DNA from: Thioalkalivibrio sp.
GTDB lineage: Bacteria; Pseudomonadota; Gammaproteobacteria; Ectothiorhodospirales; Ectothiorhodospiraceae
DNA: 14,563 bases
Assembly: GCA_007119005.1 (NCBI GenBank)
Contig: SKQM01000106.1
Span: 1-14,563 of the forward strand
Direction: 5' to 3'
Shown here: positions 9,293 to 14,563 of the stretch, piece by piece
Layout: every line of letters begins with the position of its first letter
Position numbering within the stretch: the stretch's first letter is position 1
Position numbers and translations under genes: made by a program
Notes under the pieces: generated by a model
Databases searched by the model: none
The model's input: the letters and a program-made list of their open reading frames with translations, nothing else
What the model was told of the DNA's origin: nothing

Positions 9293-10069
9293 TCAGGTAA
9301 ACATCAGTCCGGTCAGGATGAAGTCCAGCCCCAGAACCGCCAGCGCCGAAATCACCACGGTCTGGGTCGTGGCCCGCGAGATCCCCTCGGAAGTCGGTTC
9401 GGCATCGAAGCCCTGGAAGATCGCGATCCAGGTGACCACGAACCCGAACACGATGCTCTTGATCACGCCGGAGACCACGTCCTCGCGCCAGTCCGTAACC
9501 GCCTGCATCTGGGAGAAGTAGGAGCCGCTGTCCACACCCAGCAACCCCACGCCGACGATATACCCGCCCATCACACCGACCGCGCTGAAGATCGCCGCCA
9601 GCAGCGGCATCGACAGGAACCCGGCGAAGAAACGCGGCGCGAACACCCGACGATACGGATCCACTGCCATCATCTCCATCGCCGACAGCTGCTCCGTGGT
9701 CTTCATCAGGCCGATCTCGGCGGTCAGCGCGGAACCCGCCCGACCTGCGAACAGCAGTGCGGTGACCACCGGCCCCAGTTCGCGCACCAGCGACAGGGCT
9801 ACCGCGCCGCCCAGGGCCTCCGCGGCACCGAACTTCACCAGGGTGATGTATCCCTGATAGCCCAGCACCATCCCGACAAAGAGCCCCGAGACGGCGATGA
9901 TCAGCAGCGAACGCACGCCGACCGAATAGAGTTCGGCCAGGGTCAGCCGGTACCGGCGCACCACCGCATCCTGCGCACGCAGGACCCGGAACAGGAACAT
10001 CGACGCACGGCCGAGCACTGACAGCCAGTGCAGACCGGAACGCCCGAGGTTCGCGAGAAACTCAATCAT
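9293..10069 (-). CDS. mlaE: ABC permease MlaE of the phospholipid transporter
   Basis: 258-aa integral membrane protein (E. coli MlaE has 260) with an interfacial N-terminal helix and about five membrane segments. The diagnostic permease block is present in the middle: [18 protein letters not shown], then [22 protein letters not shown] and PRFFAG. Two copies of MlaE form the transmembrane core on which the MlaD ring sits and which MlaF drives. The start ATG overlaps the mlaF stop by 8 nt and has GGGAG 7 nt upstream, so translation is probably coupled. The next gene is mlaD. Confidence 0.97.
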   Translation of the reverse strand: MIEFLANLGRSGLHWLSVLGRASMFLFRVLRAQDAVVRRYRLTLAELYSVGVRSLLIIAVSGLFVGMVLGYQGYITLVKFGAAEALGGAVALSLVRELGPVVTALLFAGRAGSALTAEIGLMKTTEQLSAMEMMAVDPYRRVFAPRFFAGFLSMPLLAAIFSAVGVMGGYIVGVGLLGVDSGSYFSQMQAVTDWREDVVSGVIKSIVFGFVVTWIAIFQGFDAEPTSEGISRATTQTVVISALAVLGLDFILTGLMFT

Positions 10070-10895
10070 TTCCGGACTCCCGGCCGCGCATCAGATCGTC
10101 GCGGTAGCTGTCGCCGGGGTAATGGAAGGGCACCGGCCCGTCCGGGCGACCGCCGAGGAACTGTTCGCTCCAGGCCGAGGCCCCTGCCCGCACATGCTCC
10201 ACCGTTCCCGCGTCCATCACGCGCCCCTCGGCGATCAGCACGACCTGATCGGAGATGTCCATCGCCTCCACCACGTCGTGGGTGACCAGCACGCTGGTCA
10301 GTCCCAGGGTGCGGTTGGTGCGCTGGATCAGTGTCACGATCTGTCCCATCGTGATGGGGTCCAGACCTGCAAAGGGCTCGTCGTACAGGATCATGTCGGG
10401 ATCCAGTGCGATCGCCCGGGCCAGCGCGACACGACGCGCCATGCCTCCCGAGAGCTGCGCCGGACTGAGATCACGCGCGGCACGCAGGCCCACCGCCTCC
10501 AGCTTCATCAGCACCAGGTTGCGGATCAGCTCTTCCGGAAGGTCCGTATGCTCACGCAACGGGAAGGCCACGTTCTCGAACACGTTCATGTCGGTCAGCA
10601 GCGCACCGGTCTGGAACAGCATGCCCATGCGCTTGCGCAGCGCGTAGAGTCGCCGGGTCGACAGACGCGCCACCTCCTCGCCATCCACCCAGATCCGGCC
10701 GCTGTCCGGGCGCAACTGACCGCCGATCAGGCGCAGCAGCGTGGTCTTGCCGGTCCCGCTCGGACCCATTACGGTGGTCACGCGACCGCGCGGAACGGTC
10801 AGCGACAGACCGTCGAAAATCACCTTGCGGCCGCGCCGGAACACGAGGTCTTCGACGACCACGTGCGGCGTATCGGCGACCCGCTCGTCGTTCAC
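10062..10895 (-). CDS. mlaF: ATP-binding subunit MlaF of the phospholipid transporter
   Basis: 277-aa ABC ATPase (E. coli MlaF has 269). It has Walker A GPSGTGKT (44-51), Q-loop FQTG (94-97), signature LSGGMARR (148-155), Walker [14 protein letters not shown] with catalytic E173, and the H-loop THD with H206. It powers the MlaFEDB lipid transporter at the cytoplasmic face. I chose GTG at 10895: it gives a family-like N-terminus, and a promoter candidate sits between it and an upstream in-frame ATG at 10964, which would add 23 residues unlike the family. A GGTGAG ribosome-site-like run lies 6 nt before the GTG. mlaF is the first mla gene and overlaps mlaE. Confidence 0.95.
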   Translation of the reverse strand: MNDERVADTPHVVVEDLVFRRGRKVIFDGLSLTVPRGRVTTVMGPSGTGKTTLLRLIGGQLRPDSGRIWVDGEEVARLSTRRLYALRKRMGMLFQTGALLTDMNVFENVAFPLREHTDLPEELIRNLVLMKLEAVGLRAARDLSPAQLSGGMARRVALARAIALDPDMILYDEPFAGLDPITMGQIVTLIQRTNRTLGLTSVLVTHDVVEAMDISDQVVLIAEGRVMDAGTVEHVRAGASAWSEQFLGGRPDGPVPFHYPGDSYRDDLMRGRESGND

Positions 10896-10928
10896 CTGGC
10901 ACTCACCCCCACCGCGATCGAGCCGAAC

Positions 10929-10957
10929 AGTCTGAAAGCGACCCGATCCCGCGTCAA
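10929..10957 (-). promoter_or_regulatory. Putative sigma-70 promoter of the mla operon
   Basis: TTGACG (10952-10957, 5 of 6 consensus bases) is followed after exactly 17 nt by CAGACT (10929-10934, 3 of 6, keeping the key A2 and T6). It sits in the 97-nt gap between the unknown gene and mlaF. Transcription would begin near 10922, leaving a leader of about 27 nt before the mlaF GTG. This would let mla be expressed without the upstream gene. Confidence 0.45.
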
Positions 10958-10992
10958 CCGGCACGGCCGCCGCAGGGAACCACGCCCGCGTC

Positions 10993-11598
10993 TCAGTCCT
11001 GTTTCCACGCGAGACCGCTCAGCCGCAGAATCGTCTGCGCCTGCTCGATCTCGTCCGGACCGGCGTGCAGGAACGCGAGCGTGCCCCGCCCGGATGTCGA
11101 GACGGCATGCAGGGCCTCGATCAGCGCGCGCCATTGCCGCAGGTCGAGGTCCACCTCCGGTTCCAGCACCAGCACCGTGTCCCGCCCGTTCGTGAAGGCA
11201 TGCGCGTGCCTCGCACCCACGACCACCGGATCGGGCATCGGCCGGAACACCTGTGGCGGCTGCAACTCCGCGGTGGGTTCCGGCGCCGCCCCCGGGAACA
11301 GGAAACCGCCAAGGCGCGTGCCCAGCCGGGAGGCGAGCCCCGGGCAGTCGCCGCCGGCGCCTTCCGGGACCTGAAAGTAGAGGCGCAGCTCCTCCGGGGC
11401 CTCGTCCAGCCAGCGCGGGTCCTCGACCCAGGTTTCCCAGTTGCCGGCTGGAACCAGCAGTTCGCGCCAGAAATGCGCGTAATAGGCGAGCACCCAGTCC
11501 GCGGGCAGATCCTCCGGATAAAAGGATTGCCAGGCGGGACTCGCGGCGTCCTGCACGGGTGCAAGGCGCAGACGGCCGGGGTGGGGTTCCGCGGGCAT
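10993..11598 (-). CDS. Uncharacterised protein upstream of mlaF (possible distant DUF72 relative)
   Basis: 201-aa protein that I do not recognise with certainty. It looks truly coding: AGGAG lies 8 nt before the ATG, the composition is balanced and enriched in Trp/Tyr/Pro, and the alternative frame is Arg/Gly-rich shadow sequence. There is no signal peptide or membrane segment. Residues 26-54 (SFYPEDLPADWVLAYYAHFW and beyond) recall the YP-x-LP...YA-x-F opening of DUF72/YecE proteins, a TIM-barrel-like family of unknown function. The C-terminal half has alternating strands and helices (TVLVLEPEVDLD, QWRALIEALHAV, GTLAFLHAG). It is shorter than typical DUF72 proteins (about 250 aa), so this may be a divergent or reduced member. 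It is co-oriented with mla, 97 nt upstream of mlaF, and divergent from kdsD. The place corresponds to that of yrbG in E. coli, but it is not a transporter. Confidence 0.8.
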   Translation of the reverse strand: MPAEPHPGRLRLAPVQDAASPAWQSFYPEDLPADWVLAYYAHFWRELLVPAGNWETWVEDPRWLDEAPEELRLYFQVPEGAGGDCPGLASRLGTRLGGFLFPGAAPEPTAELQPPQVFRPMPDPVVVGARHAHAFTNGRDTVLVLEPEVDLDLRQWRALIEALHAVSTSGRGTLAFLHAGPDEIEQAQTILRLSGLAWKQD

Positions 11599-11770
11599 GA
11601 CCGGGTCTCCTGCAGTTGCGCGGTGTGGATGCTAGCCGTTCCACCCGGGCACGGAAAGCCGCCGGTGGCGCGGTTGCGGGGATGGATGCCGGCCTGCTGC
11701 CAAGAGGGCCGCTGGAAAACAGGATGGCGATACGGGATTATCCACGGATGCCCGGCCTGGCCAAGCTCCT
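11599..11770. promoter_or_regulatory. Divergent intergenic region between the unknown gene and kdsD
   Basis: This 172-nt region must hold promoters for the minus-strand unknown gene and the plus-strand kds-lpt operon. For kdsD the best candidate is TGGAAA (11713-11718), 17 nt, GATTAT (11736-11741), each 4 of 6 consensus bases, with a start near 11748. For the minus strand, TTTCCG and TAGCAT separated by 17 nt are weaker; TAGCAT lies about 30 nt before the unknown gene. No sigma-E consensus, terminator or larger repeat was recognised. Confidence 0.35.
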
Positions 11771-12763
11771 ATGGACCGTCACCGAATGACCCTGAATCCC
11801 GAGAACACCCGCAGTCTCGCGCTGGCGGTCATCGCCACCGAGGCAGAGGCGGTCGCAGCGCTTGCCGGACGCATCGACGAACATTTTCTCACCGCCTGCG
11901 AGCACATTCTGGGCTGCCGCGGCCGGGTCGTGGTGACCGGCATGGGCAAGTCCGGACACATCGGCGGAAAACTCGCGGCTACACTGGCGTCGACCGGCAC
12001 GCCCGCGTTCTTCGTGCACCCCGGAGAAGCGAGTCACGGCGACCTCGGCATGATCACCCGGGATGACACCGTACTCGCGCTTTCGAACTCGGGTGAGACC
12101 GATGAGGTGCTGACCATCCTCCCCATCATCCGCCGCCTGGGGGTTCCGCTGATCGCGCTGACCGGAAACCCGGGGTCGCGCCTGGCCCGCGAGGCTTCGG
12201 TCCACCTCGACGTGAGCGTCGCGCGCGAGGCCTGCCCGCTCGGCCTGGCCCCGACCTCCAGCACCACGGCAGCCCTGGCGATGGGCGACGCGCTGGCGGT
12301 GGCAGTGCTGGACGCGCGCGGATTCACCGCGGACGACTTCGCCCGCTCCCACCCCGGCGGCCGGCTGGGGCGGCGACTGCTGATCCACGTCGGGGACATC
12401 ATGCGCACCGGGGAGGCCATGCCCTGCATCCGCGCCGACGCGCTGCTCCGCGACGCCCTGCTGGAGATCTCGCGCAAGGGCCTGGGCATGGTGGTGGTCT
12501 GCGACGACTCGGGCCATGTCGAGGGCGTGTTCACCGATGGCGACCTGCGCCGGACACTGGACCGCGGGCTGGACCTGCACCGCCTGGCCATCGGGGAGGT
12601 GATGACCCGCGACGGCTTCAGGGCGAGGCCCGAGTGGCTCGCGGTCGAGGCGCTGGAACTGATGGAGAGCCGCCGGATCAACGCTCTGCCCGTGGTCGAC
12701 GACAGCGACCGGCTGGTCGGCGCGCTGAACATGCACGATCTGCTGCGTGCGGGGGTGGCCTGA
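11771..12763 (+). CDS. kdsD: D-arabinose 5-phosphate isomerase
   Basis: 330-aa enzyme (E. coli KdsD has 328) that interconverts ribulose-5-phosphate and arabinose-5-phosphate, the first step of Kdo synthesis for LPS. It has an N-terminal SIS domain (about 40-185) and two CBS domains (about 207-330). The expected active-site residues are visible: K60 in GMGKSGH, E112 in SNSGETDE, E153 in VAREACPLG and H194 in ARSHPGGRLG. The first ATG is used; a second ATG at 11786 (MTLNPENT) is equally possible, as neither has a good ribosome site. It heads the plus-strand run and overlaps kdsC by 1 nt (TGATG). Confidence 0.96.
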   Translation: MDRHRMTLNPENTRSLALAVIATEAEAVAALAGRIDEHFLTACEHILGCRGRVVVTGMGKSGHIGGKLAATLASTGTPAFFVHPGEASHGDLGMITRDDTVLALSNSGETDEVLTILPIIRRLGVPLIALTGNPGSRLAREASVHLDVSVAREACPLGLAPTSSTTAALAMGDALAVAVLDARGFTADDFARSHPGGRLGRRLLIHVGDIMRTGEAMPCIRADALLRDALLEISRKGLGMVVVCDDSGHVEGVFTDGDLRRTLDRGLDLHRLAIGEVMTRDGFRARPEWLAVEALELMESRRINALPVVDDSDRLVGALNMHDLLRAGVA

Positions 12764-13302
12764 TGCCGCTGGAACCCGGAAAGCTGCTGCGACTGCAGCG
12801 CGAGATCCGCCTGCTGATCCTCGACGTGGACGGTGTTTTGACCGATGGCAGCCTGTTCCTCGGGGACGCGGGGGAACAGTACAAGGCCTTCCACAGCCGC
12901 GATGGGCACGGCATCCGGATGGCCCAACAGGGCGGGCTCGAGGTGGCGATCCTGACCGGAAGGGACTCGCAGGTGGTGGTGCACCGCATGCGTGACCTCG
13001 GCGTGCGCCACCTTGTCCAGGGCCGTCGTGACAAGGGCGAGGCGCTGGATGAACTCCTGAATCGGACGGGCTTTGCCCCGGGACAGAGCGCCTTCGTGGG
13101 GGACGATGTGGTCGACCTTCCGGCCATGCGCCGGGTGGCACTGGGGATCGCGGTCGCGGACGCGCACCCGCTGGTGCTCGAACACGCCGACTGGCACACG
13201 CAGGCACCCGGCGGCCGCGGCGCGGTCCGCGAGATCTGCGAAGCCCTGCTCGCCGCCCAGGGTCGACTGGAGGGCATTCTGCGTGCCTACCTGGAATCCT
13301 GA
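12763..13302 (+). CDS. kdsC: Kdo-8-phosphate phosphatase (HAD family)
   Basis: 179-aa HAD-superfamily phosphatase of the C0 (capless) type, near E. coli KdsC (188 aa), that releases Kdo from Kdo-8-phosphate. HAD motifs are in order: motif I LDVDGVLTDG with D21 and D23, motif II LTGRDS (T65), motif III K91 in RDKGEAL, and motif IV VGDDVVDLP (D114-D115). The C-terminal GGRGAVREICE is typical of the tetrameric enzyme. The start ATG shares its A with the kdsD stop and follows a GGGGGTGG ribosome site. An upstream extension in the same frame runs inside kdsD and was discarded. lptC starts within its last 20 nt. Confidence 0.96.
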   Translation: MPLEPGKLLRLQREIRLLILDVDGVLTDGSLFLGDAGEQYKAFHSRDGHGIRMAQQGGLEVAILTGRDSQVVVHRMRDLGVRHLVQGRRDKGEALDELLNRTGFAPGQSAFVGDDVVDLPAMRRVALGIAVADAHPLVLEHADWHTQAPGGRGAVREICEALLAAQGRLEGILRAYLES

Positions 13303-13885
13303 CGGGTCCGCACGACGGGGCCGCAACGCGAGGACTGCCGGTCGCCTCGGGCGGGCGGTCCTGACGCTGGCGGCGATATCCGGACTCCTGCCGTCGGTAC
13401 TGTCGGCAACGGAAGCGTCCCCCCAGTTCGATATTCTCGGATTCACCCTGCGCATCACCAGCGCCGAGGGCGAGGTCACGCACGTGCTGCACGGGGAGCG
13501 CATGCAGCAGTTCGACGCGCTCGGTGTCCAGCACGCCGAAAAGCCACGCCTGGAACTGATGTCCGAGGGCCGGCTGGACTGGATCTGGACCGCTCCGGCC
13601 GCGGTGCACTACCCGGGGGAGCAGCGGCTGATGCTGATCGGCGTCACCAAGGGTCTGCAGCTGCCCGGGCCAACGAACCCGCGTACCGACATCGAGACCT
13701 CGGACGTGACCATCCTGACCGGCACCCGCGAGGTGACGACGGAAGCCAGGGCGACACTGCTGCGTCCGGGTCTTTCCATGACCGGGATCGGCATGTACGC
13801 CGACGTCACCGCCGAGGTCATCGAACTCAGGAGTGAGGTCGATACCGTCTATTCTCCTGACGAGACACAGGAAGATTCGCAATGA
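13283..13885 (+). CDS. lptC: LPS export protein LptC
   Basis: Predicted 200-aa bitopic inner-membrane protein (E. coli LptC has 191) of the Lpt bridge, taking LPS from LptB2FG and passing it to LptA. A basic N-terminus (RRGRNARTAGRLGR) precedes one hydrophobic segment at about 25-41, then a periplasmic beta-jellyroll of repeated strands (FDILGFTLRITS, GERMQQFDALG, GLSMTGIGMYADV). I chose GTG at 13283 because GGAGGG lies 8 nt upstream and no ATG precedes the membrane segment; the gene then overlaps kdsC by 20 nt. The hydrophobic segment ends in LSATEAS, so a cleavable signal cannot be excluded. Sequence identity within this family is low, and the assignment leans on its place between kdsC and lptA. 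The stop overlaps lptA as ATGA. Confidence 0.88.
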   Translation: MPTWNPDGSARRGRNARTAGRLGRAVLTLAAISGLLPSVLSATEASPQFDILGFTLRITSAEGEVTHVLHGERMQQFDALGVQHAEKPRLELMSEGRLDWIWTAPAAVHYPGEQRLMLIGVTKGLQLPGPTNPRTDIETSDVTILTGTREVTTEARATLLRPGLSMTGIGMYADVTAEVIELRSEVDTVYSPDETQEDSQ

Positions 13886-14385
13886 CACAGCGCACATCCC
13901 TGCCGCGCATCGTCGCCGGCGCGTCGTTCGGGCTGCTCCTCGCCAGTCTGCCAGCGATCCTGCCCGCACAGATGCCCGCCCTGCCGGTGCAGATCAGCGC
14001 GGACAGCGCGGAGCTGGACGATCGCCGGGGCATCGGCATCTACACCGGAAACGTCGTGATCACGCGCGGCGACATGACCCTCTGGGCCGACAGGATCGTG
14101 ATCCATGCCCCCGACCGGCGCCCCGTCCGGATCGAGGCTGAGGGCAACCCGGTCCGCGCCGAGGCACCGGACCCGGACAACCAGCCGCGCGTAGCCACGG
14201 CGCTTCGGATGGAATACAGCATCGCCGACGACGTGCTCCTGCTGCTGCGCGAGGCGCGGGTGCAGACGCTCACCGAGGATGCGCGCGGCGAGCGCATCAC
14301 GTACGACCTCGCGCAGGACATCATCCGGATCGAGGGTACACCGACCGAGCGCGTCCAGATCATCATCCAGCCGAGACCGGAATGA
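13882..14385 (+). CDS. lptA: LPS transport periplasmic protein LptA
   Basis: 167-aa protein (E. coli LptA has 185) of the OstA/LptA family, the periplasmic subunits that polymerise into the bridge carrying LPS from LptC to LptD. A Sec signal peptide covers about 1-29, with a hydrophobic core [11 protein letters not shown] and likely cleavage after LPA. The mature N-terminus has the family hallmark [15 protein letters not shown], then [19 protein letters not shown] (54-72), repeated beta-hairpins of the jellyroll. The start overlaps the lptC stop by 4 nt (ATGA) and has AGGA 9 nt upstream. The stop overlaps lptB by 4 nt in the same way. Confidence 0.95.
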   Translation: MTQRTSLPRIVAGASFGLLLASLPAILPAQMPALPVQISADSAELDDRRGIGIYTGNVVITRGDMTLWADRIVIHAPDRRPVRIEAEGNPVRAEAPDPDNQPRVATALRMEYSIADDVLLLLREARVQTLTEDARGERITYDLAQDIIRIEGTPTERVQIIIQPRPE

Positions 14386-14563
14386 CGGCCGCTGCGGTAA
14401 CTGGCGCCGCTGCCAGCACAGGTCCGGCGCAGGACGATCGCCTGGTCGGGATCGGGCTGACCAAGCGCTATGGCAAGCGGACGGTGCTCGACGGTGCGGA
14501 GGTCGATGTCGCCCGCGGTGAAGTGGTCGGTCTGCTGGGGCCGAACGGTGCGGGCAAGACCAC
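14382..14563 (+). CDS. lptB: LPS export ABC ATPase LptB (5' part only)
   Basis: The reading frame starts with an ATG that overlaps the lptA stop by 4 nt (ATGA) and runs off the right edge after 61 residues. The Walker A motif GPNGAGKT closes the visible part, preceded by [13 protein letters not shown] and GEVVGLLG, which match LptB and its place after lptA. LptB is the cytoplasmic ATPase that powers LPS extraction by LptFG. The protein has an Ala/Gly/Thr-rich extension of about 20 residues before the ABC fold, absent from E. coli LptB, and no later start codon would remove it. The rest, including the signature and Walker B motifs, lies outside the window. Confidence 0.93.
   Translation, partial: MTAAAVTGAAASTGPAQDDRLVGIGLTKRYGKRTVLDGAEVDVARGEVVGLLGPNGAGKT

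Noticed and set aside
10896..10964. N-terminal extension of MlaF to the ATG at 10964
   Set aside because: The extra 23 residues do not resemble the family, and the extension would span the best promoter candidate, whose transcription start lies downstream of this ATG.
10892..11644. A longer minus-strand frame overlapping the unknown gene and the mlaF start
   Set aside because: It is Arg/Gly-rich and reads through the mlaF promoter and start region. The competing 10993-11598 frame has a better ribosome site and protein-like composition.
11738..13969. A 743-codon open frame antisense to kdsD-kdsC-lptC-lptA
   Set aside because: Its translation is dominated by Arg, Gly, Pro and Ala with no recognisable domain, and it lies opposite four well-supported genes. 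Long antisense frames are expected in GC-rich DNA.

Overview
The window is a GC-rich, gene-dense chromosomal segment from what looks like a free-living gammaproteobacterium. The gene order (mlaFEDCB - murA - hisG - hisD - hisC, with degS and a NIF3 gene beyond, and kdsD-kdsC-lptC-lptA-lptB diverging from mla) is the classical proteobacterial arrangement. The short-form HisG and the placement of degS and NIF3 next to the his genes fit a Chromatiales/Ectothiorhodospiraceae-type lineage. The taxonomic placement is inference from gene order and protein style; no marker gene is present. No tRNA, rRNA, CRISPR array, insertion sequence or phage gene was seen, and no gene looks foreign by base composition.

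Layout. (1) 1-155: an AT-rich stretch with a minus-strand promoter-like element, probably driving a gene beyond the left edge. (2) 156-914 (-): NIF3/YbgI-type dinuclear-metal protein. (3) 1004/1001-2134 (+): membrane-anchored DegS-type protease, divergent from NIF3 and convergent with hisC. (4) 2154-10895 (-): a long run of co-directional genes, transcribed in the order mlaF, mlaE, mlaD, mlaC, mlaB, murA, hisG, a DAHP synthase, hisD, hisC. (5) 10993-11598 (-): an unrecognised conserved-looking protein immediately upstream of mlaF. (6) 11599-11770: the only sizeable divergent intergenic region. (7) 11771-14563 (+): kdsD, kdsC, lptC, lptA and the first 61 codons of lptB, each overlapping the next.

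How the genes work together. MlaFEDB is the inner-membrane ABC complex that, with periplasmic MlaC, moves phospholipid between the membranes to maintain outer-membrane asymmetry. KdsD and KdsC make Kdo for the LPS core, and LptC, LptA and LptB belong to the LPS export bridge. MurA commits UDP-GlcNAc to peptidoglycan. DegS-type proteases start the sigma-E envelope-stress response. The window is therefore largely a cell-envelope neighbourhood with an amino-acid biosynthesis block (histidine plus the first step of the shikimate pathway) embedded behind murA.

The content is mostly well-known housekeeping genes; I see no wholly new system. The points most worth a second look are an AroG-type (predicted Phe-sensitive) DAHP synthase inserted between hisG and hisD, the unknown gene at the head of the mla operon, the absence of an ibaG/bolA gene between mlaB and murA with a GNRA-capped hairpin in its place, a possible leaderless degS transcript, and several GTG starts fixed by strong Shine-Dalgarno sequences.
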